Shown: positions 5,220 to 13,515 of the stretch, one piece after another | Layout: every line of letters begins with the position of its first letter | Numbering within the stretch: the stretch's first letter is position 1 | Source of the DNA: JAKSPM01 sp964450645 | Lineage (GTDB): Bacteria > Bacillota > Clostridia > Oscillospirales > Oscillospiraceae | Length of the DNA: 20,145 bases | Reading direction: 5' to 3' | NCBI GenBank assembly: GCA_964450645.1 | Contig: CAYVEB010000030.1 | Span: 1-20,145, forward strand | Notes under the pieces: model-generated | Seen by the model: only the letters and a program-made list of their open reading frames with translations | What the model was told of the DNA's origin: nothing | Database searches by the model: none | Position numbers and translations under genes: made by a program

Positions 5220-7780
5220 ACATTATGGATCGATATACCGTCCGCGCTCTGCGCAAGAACCGCAAGCGGACGATTGTGACGGTGATCGGTATTCTTTTGT
5301 CTGTGGCGCTGTTCACCGCCGTCACCGAGGGCGCCTACAGCGGCCAGCAGTTTTTAATTCGCATCGCGGAGCAGGAGACCGGCAGATACCATCTGTTCTT
5401 CCGGGATTTAACGGAAGAACAGCGCGCGCGGCTGGAGCGGGACCCGGCAGTGGAGGAGCTGGCGGTGATGGATACCGTCGGCTACGCCGACGTAGGAACG
5501 GGCAATACCACTTGGCCCTATCTGTATATCGGCGCTGTGGATGGCAAAATTCGCGACCTGGTCTCCATCGAGCTGCTCGATGGGCGGATGCCCCAGACGG
5601 ACACGGAGCTGCTGGTGCCGTCGCATCTAAAGGATATTGGCGGTGTGAATTGGCAGACCGGCCAGCAGGTGACGCTGGAGGTGGGCCAGCGCGTCTGCGA
5701 AGGGCGGACCTTGGGCCAGGGGAGCTTCTACACGAGCGACGAACAGCTGACCGATTTTACGGAAAAGACCTATACCGTCGTCGGCCACTACGAGAAGCTG
5801 TCCTATGAGGTAGAGGGATCGGAGGCCGCCGGCTTTTTGAGCTTCACCGGCGGGAGCGGTGTGGGCAGTTATACAGCCTATCTGACGCTGGATTCAATTT
5901 CCGACGTCTATAATTTTGCCGAAAGCGGAAAATACGGGGACGACTACGAAGCAAACCGGGATTTGCTCAGTACCTACGGCTCGGTGCAAAACAGCGGTAC
6001 GGCGGACACGCTCTACGGTCTGGTGGCGATTTTGCTGGCGCTGATTTCTGCCGGGTCCATCTCACTGATCTATAACGCGTTTTCCATCTCCGTCAGCGAG
6101 CGGACGCGGCAGTTCGGAATGCTTCGCTCCTTTGGCGCGACCAAGCGGCAGCTGCGCCACAGCGTTTTGTTCGAGGCGCTGTGCCTGTGCGCAATCGCCG
6201 TTCCGCTGGGGCTGGGGCTTGGCTGCGCCGGAATTGGCGTAATCTTGTATCTGCTGCGGGACGAATTTGGCAGGTTCTTTGCGTTCAGAACCGGCAGCGG
6301 CGTGCAGGCCAATATGCGGCTGGTGATTGGCGTGTGGCCGCTGATGGCGGCCGCCGGTGTGGGCGTGGTGACGTCGCTGATCTCGGCGTGGATCCCCGCC
6401 CGGCGCGCGGGAAGGATCTCTGCCATGGAGGCGATTTCCAGAACCAGGGACGTCAAACTTCCCCGGCACGGCGTCAAAACGTCCAAACTCACGCAAAAGC
6501 TGTTTGGCCTGGAGGGGACACTCGCGGTGAAGAACTATAAACGCAGCCGCAAGACCTATCGGGCCACGGTGATTTCGCTTTGTATGAGCATTGTGCTGTT
6601 TGTGTCGGTATCGTCCTTTACCTCCTATTTAAAGCGGGAGGCCAACGCCGTCGCCGGGTCCAGTCAGGCGGGTATTCTTGGATTGTTTTCCGCGCTGGGA
6701 GATGAGGAGCGGATACGGCCGGAAGCGGCGGACGCGCTGTACTGCCAGCTGGCCGCTGTGGACGGGGTCGAACGCTCCGGGTATTACGCGCGGTACGGGC
6801 TGCGTTTGACGTCGAGCGACGTCCTCAGCGACGCCTATGCGGATCTGTTTGGGGAATATACGCCATCCATGAACCTGTATTTCCTGACCGACGAGGCGTT
6901 TGCCCGTCTGCTGGAGGAAAACGCGCTCGATCCGGAGGCCTATTTTCGGCCGGAGGCGCCGCTGGGCGTCTTTTATAACCGAAGTTACGGCTCCATGCGG
7001 GAAAATGGGGAACGTGTTTACTACGATGTGCCGGTTTTGCGGGACGTCGGGCAGACGATGGAGGCGGAATATGATCTGGTGACCGGAGAGGGGGAGAGCC
7101 AGACGCTTTCTTGTACTCTCTCCATCGGTGCGGTAATCGACGGCTTTGCGGAACTACCCCCGACGGATGCGACGATCTACTATCCGATCAGCCAGATGAA
7201 GCAGGTGATGGGGGATTTTTCACCGTGGGATTTTGGAATGTATTTCTACGCGGCCAACCACCGGGAAGCGTACGTTGAAATGATGGAGATTTATTCGGAT
7301 TCGGAGCTTTACAACTACAATGGCTATCTGACGGACGAGGCGGAAGAACGGGAGACGATCCGTGGATTTGTGCTGATTCTGGACGTGTTCTCCTACGGCT
7401 TAATTGGCATGATCTCCTTGATTGCGGCGGTCAACGTGTTTAACACCATCTCCACCAATATTATGCTGCGGCGGCGAGAGTTCGCGATGCTCCAGTCCAT
7501 CGGCATGTCGAGAGGCGGTCTGCGGCGGATGCTGAATTACGAATGTTTGGTGTACGGTCTGCGGGCGCTGGGATACGGGATTCCCATTTCGCTGGTGGTC
7601 ACGTGGCTGATCTACAAGGTGGTGGGCCAAAGCTTTGAAGTGCAGTTCCTCATACCGTGGAAGAGCATCTGGATCGCGGCAGCGTGCGTATTCGCGGTGG
7701 TATTTGTCACAATGATCGACGCTAGGCAAAAATTGCGGAAGGAAAATCTGATCGATGCTTTAAAAGACGAAAATATTTGA
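5216..7780 (+). CDS. FtsX-type ABC transporter permease
   Basis: The product has 854 residues. There is one N-terminal helix (about 19-39), a large extracellular domain, then an FtsX core of three helices (about 265-395) with the conserved ERTRQFGMLRSFGATKRQL segment. A second half follows: one helix (about 446-466), another large extracellular domain, and a C-terminal FtsX core with RRREFAMLQSIGMSRGGLRRM. The duplicated layout is typical of permeases partnered with MacB/LolD-type ATPases beside two-component systems in Firmicutes. The gene is uninterrupted over 2.5 kb, unlike the genes beyond 8.8 kb. The start overlaps the ATPase stop by four bases. Confidence 0.92.
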   Translation: MNIMDRYTVRALRKNRKRTIVTVIGILLSVALFTAVTEGAYSGQQFLIRIAEQETGRYHLFFRDLTEEQRARLERDPAVEELAVMDTVGYADVGTGNTTWPYLYIGAVDGKIRDLVSIELLDGRMPQTDTELLVPSHLKDIGGVNWQTGQQVTLEVGQRVCEGRTLGQGSFYTSDEQLTDFTEKTYTVVGHYEKLSYEVEGSEAAGFLSFTGGSGVGSYTAYLTLDSISDVYNFAESGKYGDDYEANRDLLSTYGSVQNSGTADTLYGLVAILLALISAGSISLIYNAFSISVSERTRQFGMLRSFGATKRQLRHSVLFEALCLCAIAVPLGLGLGCAGIGVILYLLRDEFGRFFAFRTGSGVQANMRLVIGVWPLMAAAGVGVVTSLISAWIPARRAGRISAMEAISRTRDVKLPRHGVKTSKLTQKLFGLEGTLAVKNYKRSRKTYRATVISLCMSIVLFVSVSSFTSYLKREANAVAGSSQAGILGLFSALGDEERIRPEAADALYCQLAAVDGVERSGYYARYGLRLTSSDVLSDAYADLFGEYTPSMNLYFLTDEAFARLLEENALDPEAYFRPEAPLGVFYNRSYGSMRENGERVYYDVPVLRDVGQTMEAEYDLVTGEGESQTLSCTLSIGAVIDGFAELPPTDATIYYPISQMKQVMGDFSPWDFGMYFYAANHREAYVEMMEIYSDSELYNYNGYLTDEAEERETIRGFVLILDVFSYGLIGMISLIAAVNVFNTISTNIMLRRREFAMLQSIGMSRGGLRRMLNYECLVYGLRALGYGIPISLVVTWLIYKVVGQSFEVQFLIPWKSIWIAAACVFAVVFVTMIDARQKLRKENLIDALKDENI

Positions 7781-7800
7781 TAAGAAACATCCGCTGCGAT

Positions 7801-8213
7801 TGAAATGCACCCCAAAAGTTAAACGAAGTGATATAATGTCTAAGGGGGTGCATTTTTCATGTCTAAAGGAGTGCCAAATAAGAAATACACAGGCGAATTC
7901 AAGCAAGAAGTTGTGGAAACGATGCAAAAGGAAGGACTGAGCTATAGGGAAACAGAAAAACTTTTCAATTTGTTACGCAATCGAATCGCAAATTGGGAAC
8001 GAATATACCTTGGAGAAGGGCCGGATTGCCTGTACATGGATCGTCGAGGACGCGCATCGGCAGCGAGCGGGACAAGGAAAGGGCGTCCGCCAAAGCTGGA
8101 TAAGATACGACAGGCAGGTCCTCGGTATGGTGACAGAAATGCTGGAACAGGCGTTTGAGAAGATTCCTGACGGAACAAATATAAGTCACACGATTTTTAC
8201 AAATGCTTCCTAA
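7801..8213 (+). mobile_element. IS3-type insertion sequence remnant
   Basis: TGAAATGCACCCC at 7801-7813 resembles an IS terminal repeat. ATGCACCCC (7805-7813) pairs perfectly with GGGGTGCAT (7845-7853), with a TATAAT (7832-7837) in the loop. The ribosome binding site of the transposase gene falls in the right arm. Such a fold would hide the site in read-through transcripts while leaving the element's own transcript free. The element is internally deleted and its right end was not recognised. Confidence 0.65.
7859..8213 (+). pseudogene. IS3-type transposase OrfA joined to an OrfB fragment
   Basis: From ATG 7859 the frame gives MSKGVPNKKYTGEFKQEVV, an HTH-type OrfA start, then WERIYLGEGPDCLYMDRRGR and GTRKGRPPKLDK, the usual linker before the OrfA leucine zipper. 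The zipper is missing. After about 8104 another frame holds RYDRQVLGMVTEMLEQAFEK and IPDGTN, which is the part of OrfB just before its LILHSDQGWQYQ motif. It then runs into unrelated sequence and stops at 8213. OrfA's end, most of OrfB and the catalytic DDE residues are lost, so it is inactive. Confidence 0.8.
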
Positions 8214-8600
8214 AATACAGCGAATACAGCGCGTGAAACAGAATTTCCATTCTGCTATGCAAATATACAAACAAAACGACCATGTTCCGTCGTAGGCGGC
8301 GCGGCTCCCTCATTCATGCGCGGAGTGCCATCTGGCCACGCGGCGCCTCGTCCATGCGCTGAATGCCATCTGACCGTGCAAACGCGGTCAGATAGGCAAC
8401 GCGCATGAGATTTGTCGCCTCCGCTGGCACCCCGTCCCGCTGGGCTTGTCGGCGGGCGGGGTGAGGGTTGCTGGTTCGCACGTTTGCGGGCCAATAAGTG
8501 TTTTTGCCGACGTACACGCCGCCGGCAAAAACGAATTTACACTCTTACATTTTATTCGCGCCTGCGGGCGTGAACTCTGCGAGGCTTTTTTGACAGTCTG
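8214..8600. repeat. GC-rich non-coding block, probable interspersed repeat
   Basis: Both strands are open over short, arginine-rich frames with no recognisable protein. Inside are two related units: one begins CATGCGCGGAGTGCCATCTG (about 8316) and the other CATGCGCTGAATGCCATCTG (about 8353). There is also a 9-base-arm hairpin (TTTTTGCCG and CGGCAAAAA, within 8500-8532). Open frames on both strands plus internal repeats suggest a multicopy element rather than a gene. Copy number elsewhere in the genome is not visible here. Confidence 0.4.
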
Positions 8601-8601
8601 T

Positions 8602-8645
8602 GCCGGGGAATCGGGATAAAATCCCGATTCCCCGGCGTTTTTTTG
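8602..8645 (+). terminator. Very strong rho-independent terminator
   Basis: Perfect 16-base arms at 8602-8617 and 8621-8636 with a 3-base AAA loop are followed by GTTTTTTTG. The T run is on the plus strand. No intact plus-strand gene remains upstream for it to serve, so it is probably part of the repeat block or left over from a lost gene. Confidence 0.85.
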
Positions 8646-8716
8646 ATATGCACGCCGTGCTATGGACCCACAATCGTCCCGCCGTTGAGATGGAACGCTT
8701 GACATTTCATGTGTCA

Positions 8717-8750
8717 TTATCTGACATCAAAAGTTATCTGACGTCAAAAG
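8717..8750. repeat. Tandem 17-base repeat, operator-like
   Basis: TTATCTGACATCAAAAG (8717-8733) is followed directly by TTATCTGACGTCAAAAG (8734-8750), with one difference. TGTCA at 8712-8716 and TGACA at 8722-8726 form an inverted pair overlapping the first unit. This looks like a regulator binding site, but no gene start follows closely on either strand. Confidence 0.5.
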
Positions 8751-8848
8751 CACAAGCGCCCCACCACACGGCTGACCGGCGCGCAGTATTGCAATATTGA
8801 AACCTGTGAGGTTCGCACACACCTGCTCGGCGGAAAGCAATTCGGGAA

Positions 8849-10716
8849 TCAACGGTGTCCAGATAGGTCTTTGCCTTGCAGCAAAACACGCTCCGGCGTC
8901 AGGGGGAGCGACGTGAAGCGAACGCCCAGTGCGTTGCTGAGCGCGTTATGGCACGCCGCCGCAGTTGGCGACGGCGTGCCCTCGGACATTCCGCCTGCGC
9001 CGTACGGCCCATCCTCCACCGCATCTTCGACGATTCTCGTGACAAACACCGGCGGCATATCCGACGCGGTGGGGATATGGCATTCTGAAAATGTGTTCGT
9101 GCGCACCGTGCCGTCGGAGTTCTCCAGCATCTGCTCCATGAGCGCCTGGCCCAGACCCATCTGCACGCCGCCGTAAATCTGCCCCTCCACCAGCATGGGG
9201 TTGATGGCAGTACCGCAGCTATGTACCGCGACAATTTTTTGTACGGCGATCTCGCCGGTATCGGGATCTACGTCCAGTTCCGCGATCTGCGTGCCGAACG
9301 TGTGGCGCTCATAGAGCAGCGCGTGTCCATCGTCCGGGCGCATCGGCGTGGTGTAGGTGGAAAACGTGGCGGAGGCGACAATCGGCTGTCCATGAAGCCG
9401 TCTCGGCCACGGTGACGTGCAGTTCCGGGAACGTCTTTAGGAAAATAACGCCGTCCCGAATGGTATACTTGCGCGGGTCCTGCACACCCAGCAGTTTGCC
9501 CGCCGCGACAAAAAGCTGTTCGCGCGCCTTTTCGCACGCCTCCTGCAAGCAGCGCCCGCAGATGAAGATCGTGCGGAACGCGCCGGTTCCCTCATCGTAG
9601 GAGGTGATGCGCGGGTCGCCGTTGACAAAGGTAATTTTTTCCGGTGGGATCCCCAGCGTTTCCGCGGCAATCTGACACAGCGCGGTCTTTGACCCCTGGC
9701 CAACATCGCTCAGGCCGTTATACAGCACCGCCGAGCCGTCGCCGTCGATTTTCACCAAGACCAACGTTGCGCTGGAGGGGCTGCTGGCGTCGTGAGGGTA
9801 GATCATATTGGCGATCCCCACGCCGCGCTTTTTCCCCGGAACCGGCGGGACAGATTTGCTTTCGGCAAGCAGTTGCAGCGCCCGCTCCATGCACGCGCGG
9901 GCCGGCGACGCGTCGATCACCTGGTCATTATACCAGGTGGCATTCCCTGGTACACAGGTTTTTCCGCCGCAGTTCCACCGGGTCCATTCCCAGACGTTCG
10001 GCAATTAGGTCCAGGTGGGATTCCCAGCAAAGCAACTCTGCGGCACGCCCATGCCGCGCATGGCGCTTGCGTTGAGGGTGTTGGTAAAGACCAGCTTGCC
10101 CTCGGCGAAAGTATTTTTCATATGGTACGCGCCGCAGCAATGTGTGATTGCCTTTAAAAACTGCCGATCCCAATGGCGTAGTACGCCCCGGTGTCGGAAA
10201 GCAGCGTAACGCGGTCAGCGACAATGGTGCCGTCCCGCAAAACTCCTGTGCGGTGTGTGATCCGGTAGGCATGACGAATGGTGGAGGTGCACATGTCCTC
10301 CTCCCGGCGCAGCGTCAGCTTCACCGACCGCCCGGTTTTCAGCGCCAGCAGCGCCACCGCGACGTTCGCGCTGGGAAGTCCTGTGCAGAGATTCCCCAAC
10401 GCCGTTGCGACGTTACGGATCTGGGTCGAGCCGACGCTGCCCGCCGCTTCGCGCAGGCAGCGCGGCAGGCGCAAGCCGTTTTCCAGCTGCGTCAGGCTAG
10501 CCATCGCTCCGATGGCTAGGCCGTCCTCGTTTCTTCGCACATACTCCAGTCCCAGACCGCTCAGATCGAGCAGAAACTCACACTGGCTCTTTCCCTTGCG
10601 CCGCATGGAAAACAAGTCCGTCCCTCTGGCGCAGACCTGCGTCTGCCCCGCGTAGCGGGCCAGCAAATCGGTGGCCTCGGCCAGCGAGGCCGGGAAAAAC
10701 ATTCCTTTACTCTCAT
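8849..10716 (-). pseudogene. Xanthine-dehydrogenase-family protein: FAD-subunit start fused to molybdenum subunit, frameshifted
   Basis: ATG at 10716 follows AAGGGGGAAACAG and starts MRVKE. One T appears lost in the run after it, after which FFPASLAEATDLLARY and SVGSTQIRNVATALGNLC follow, the start of a CoxM-type FAD-binding subunit. Near 10345 the frame passes, without a stop, into molybdopterin-subunit sequence (VKLTLRREEDM, then LLSDTGAYYAIG). Further frame changes occur near 10160, 10025, 9960 and 9393. The C-terminal piece (8849-9343) contains AVHSCGTAINPMLVEGQIYGG and GAGGMSEG near the usual catalytic glutamate. The FAD subunit's second half, the molybdenum subunit's first domain and any iron-sulfur subunit are absent. 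It is a non-functional remnant of a molybdenum hydroxylase. Confidence 0.85.
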
Positions 10717-10837
10717 ACCTGTTTCCCCCTTGTTTCGGTGAAACACCTAAAATGTCAACGCCCCCGCAATCCGGCAGATCCCGGCCAGAAAAAGCACAGA
10801 TACGCGCCCTCCCCGCCGGACCGGAACCAGCGCCGGT

Positions 10838-11996
10838 TCATAAACCGATGTGAAACAAGCGGGCGGCGCGGGCCACGGCGGCCGCCACCGCCGGGCCGAC
10901 CCGTGGGTCGAACGCATTCGGCAATATATGCGTTTCGTCCAGCAAGTCCTCCGGGATCAGCGCGGCCAAGGCACCCGCCGCCATTTTCATCGCCTCGTTG
11001 ATCTCCGAAGCGCGCACATCAAAGGCGCCCCGAAAGATGCCTGGGAACGCCAGGACATTGTTCACTGGATTGGGAAAGTCGCTGCGGCCCGTGGCCACAA
11101 CGCGCGCGCCGCCGGCCCTGGCCGCGTCTGGGGAAATCTCCGGCGTGGGGTTGGCGCAGGCAAAGAGAACGGCACCGTCGCGCATGGTTCGCACCATTTC
11201 CGTCGTCACCAGCCCCGGCGCGGAAACGCCGAGAAACACATCCGCGCCCCGAAGCTGCTCGGCCAGCGGCTCTGTGCGGCGCTCCAGATTCGTCACCTCG
11301 GCCAACTCCCGCTTGATCCAGTTCAGGCCCCCCGGCCCTAGTAAATGGCGCCCTGGCGGTCGCACATGGTGATGTCGCGAAAACCTGCGGACAACAGCAG
11401 CTTCACAATGGCCACCGCGCCCGCGCCGGAGGTGACGATGCGGACGTCCTCCTTTTTCTTCCCTACCACGCGTAGCGCATTGGTAAGCCCCGCCAGTGTA
11501 ACCACCGCAGTGCCGTGCTGGTCGTCGTGGAACATGGGAATGTTGCAAACGGCTTTCAGCTTGCGTTCAATCTCAAAGCAGCGCGGCGCGGAGATGTCCT
11601 CCAGGTTGATCCCGCCGAAGCTGCCGGAAATCAGCCGCACGGCCTCAACGAACGCATCCACGTCCTTCGTTCGGACGCACAGGGGGAAAGCGTCCACGCC
11701 CCCGAACGCCTTGAACAGCACGCATTTGCCCTCCATCACCGGCATGCCGCCTCCGGGCCGATGTCCCCCAAACCCAAAACCGCACTGCCGTCCGTAATTA
11801 CCGCGCAAAAGTTGTGCCGCCGGGTCAGTTCGTAAGACTGCTCAACGTCCTTTTGAATTTCCAAGCACGGCTGCGCTATGCCCGGCGTATAGGCCAGAGA
11901 AAGATCCTCCTTGCCGCCCACCGGCACACGCGCGACAACCTCAATCTTTCCTTCCCATTGACGGTGCAGCCGCAGAGATTCTTTTGCGTAATCCAT
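10838..11996 (-). pseudogene. Malic enzyme with two frameshifts
   Basis: ATG 11996 follows AAAGGA and starts MDYAKESLRLHRQWEGKIEV. The N-terminal part has YTPGIAQPC and ITDGSAVLGLGDIGPE. One G is then missing near 11750 (the expected GGM continuation needs GGG). The next frame has MPVMEGKCVLFKAFGG, FHDDQHGTAVV and the nucleotide-binding GAGAVAIVKLL. Near 11340 it meets a TAG and a shortened G run. The third frame finishes with FACANPTPEISPDAA and VATGRSDFPNPVNNVLAFPG, stopping at 10838. The combined length, about 385 residues, is normal for bacterial NAD(P)-malic enzyme (malate to pyruvate plus CO2). It lies 39 bases after the larA stop, so the genes were one operon. Confidence 0.9.
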
Positions 11997-12035
11997 AGAT
12001 TTAATTCCTTTCGTTTAAGCCTTGTCTTCTCTCAA

Positions 12036-12836
12036 CTATGGCAGCGTCGCCCCGCCATAGGGCATGGCAAGGACGGTGGCGTCCGGGCCGTAGCGGGCAA
12101 ACGCCTCGTCGAGCGCCGCTTGCGCGGACGGTTGCGGATGCAAAAACAGCCCCCGCACCGTCGCGTCGTCCAGTTCGGACACCAGATCGACGCGTGCCCG
12201 CTCCAGCACCATGGCGATGGCGGCGGCCTTGTGGCCGCCCAGCTCAAAGTGCTTTCCAATACGCTCAATTATGGAGTGGGCCGTCGGCGCCTCGCGGAAC
12301 CAGCGTGCAAAACTCTCGCTTTCCAGGCCCTCCGGTACGCGACCAGGAGGATGATCGTGCCACCGTCCCGAACCGCGTGTTTGGCGTTGTCTAGCGCTTT
12401 TTGCGTCTGATATAGATTCGCGTCCTTCGGCGCGCCGCCCTGACTGACCAGGACGATCTCCGCCCGGCGCAAAATGGGCACGCGGTACATGCGGTCGAGG
12501 TACGCGCAGCCCGCGCGGTGCGCCAGAACCGGATCCCCCGCCACGACGTAGACGATCGTCCGGTGTTCGTCCAGCACGGCGTTGACGATATAGTCCACAC
12601 CGCACAGTCGGCCCGCCGTATCAATATCCTCGTGCAAAGGATTGCCCTCCAGCTTTCCCACGCACGCGTCCGGACTGGTTATCAGACGGTGGTTGCACTG
12701 GTTGGCCGCCGGCGTGGACACGCCGGGCATAATCGCTTTGACGCCGCCGGAATAGCCGGCAAAAATAGTAAAACTCAATATTGCCCAAGCAGATGCGGAA
12801 AGACGCCTCCGCCACGACCCTGGTGATGTCCACCGG
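12036..12836 (-). pseudogene. larA: LarA-family (nickel-pincer lactate racemase-like) protein, 5'-truncated and frameshifted
   Basis: The three frames read VDITRVVAEASFRICLGNIE, then AGYSGGVKAIMPGVST and NLYQTQKALDNAKHAVRDGG, then LESESFARWFREAP to VLAMPYGGATLP (stop 12036). One extra T in the run near 12765 and one missing base near 12335 break the frame. The first third of the gene is absent because the sequence switches to plus-strand surface-protein coding near 12840. By LarA of Lactobacillus plantarum numbering, the pincer lysine (K184) and nickel ligand H200 are kept. The position of catalytic H174 (HYFAGYSGG) is a tyrosine codon (TAC). LarA enzymes interconvert D- and L-hydroxy acids. 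Confidence 0.88.
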
Positions 12837-12839
12837 CGG

Positions 12840-13200
12840 CTGCACCAGCGCGGAGCTGAAAGACGGCGTGCTGATCACAGACAAGGATGGCGCTGCCGTA
12901 TTCACGGGTCTGCGCATCAACACGCAGACCGGCAAGATCCGCTACCGCCTGACCGAAACCGCGACACAGGACGGCTACCAACTGCTGACCGACCCCGCGT
13001 TTGAAGGTGAGCTGCCCGACGACGAGGAGATCGACGTCGAACTCACTGTTGTCAACAGCCACAACTATGAGATACCCGCCACTGGCAGTATCGGTTTCCC
13101 GCTTGTGCCGATCAGCGTAGCACTGGCTGGCCTGACAGCACTGACCCTTGTGCTCTCCATGCACAAAAAAGCGAGAAGTGTAAATGACCTTACGGTATAA
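12840..13200 (+). pseudogene. Cna-B/pilin-like surface protein, C-terminal fragment with IPATG sorting signal
   Basis: The open frame reaches back to 12781, but its first part is larA antisense. Recognisable sequence begins about 12845: a Cna-B/SpaA-type end (TDKDGAAVFTGLRI, YRLTETATQDGYQLL, then ELTVVNSH). The sorting signal follows: IPATG, a hydrophobic helix (PLVPISVALAGLTALTLVL) and a basic tail (MHKKAR). Sortase would cut in the IPATG and link the protein to pilus or wall. Signal peptide and all upstream domains are missing, replaced by the truncated larA, so it is a 3' fragment left by a rearrangement. Confidence 0.8.
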
Positions 13201-13440
13201 TACGATAAATGGGATAGTCCTTTGCTATTAAAGGTTCTTGCCATTTGTCATCGTCGAATTAGTCGTTTTCAACTCCGAGAGCGAATCGCTTTTACCAACG
13301 ATAGCGGATATCGGTTCGGCGTCCGTATCTAAAACACAATTGCGGCCTGCGTCTTTGGCTGTTCTATTTTCCATCACTTTGTCATAGTGCCTAATTCAAG
13401 CAGCAAAACAGAAAAAATTTTGTAATTTGTAACTAAACTA
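13201..13440. other. Intergenic stretch without a recognised gene
   Basis: No terminator-like hairpin or gene was convincing. A 48-codon minus-strand frame (13228-13374) lacks a ribosome binding site and resembles nothing recognised. Confidence 0.3.
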
Positions 13441-13469
13441 TTGATATTAGTGTGGTTCTGCTGTATAAT
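13441..13469 (+). promoter_or_regulatory. Promoter of the SLH-repeat gene
   Basis: TTGATA (13441-13446), a 17-base spacer and a perfect TATAAT (13464-13469). The ATG is 47 bases further on, behind GGAGG at 13503-13507. A strong sigma-A promoter fits an abundant surface protein. Confidence 0.75.
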
Positions 13470-13515
13470 AAAATAAAATTGAGAAATCACTACAGAACAA
13501 TTGGAGGTTAATCCC

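Noticed and set aside
12781..12840. N-terminal part of the plus-strand frame reaching into larA
   Set aside because: It is the antisense of larA codons; the surface-protein sequence only begins after it.
13228..13374. 48-codon minus-strand frame
   Set aside because: No ribosome binding site and no recognisable motif.
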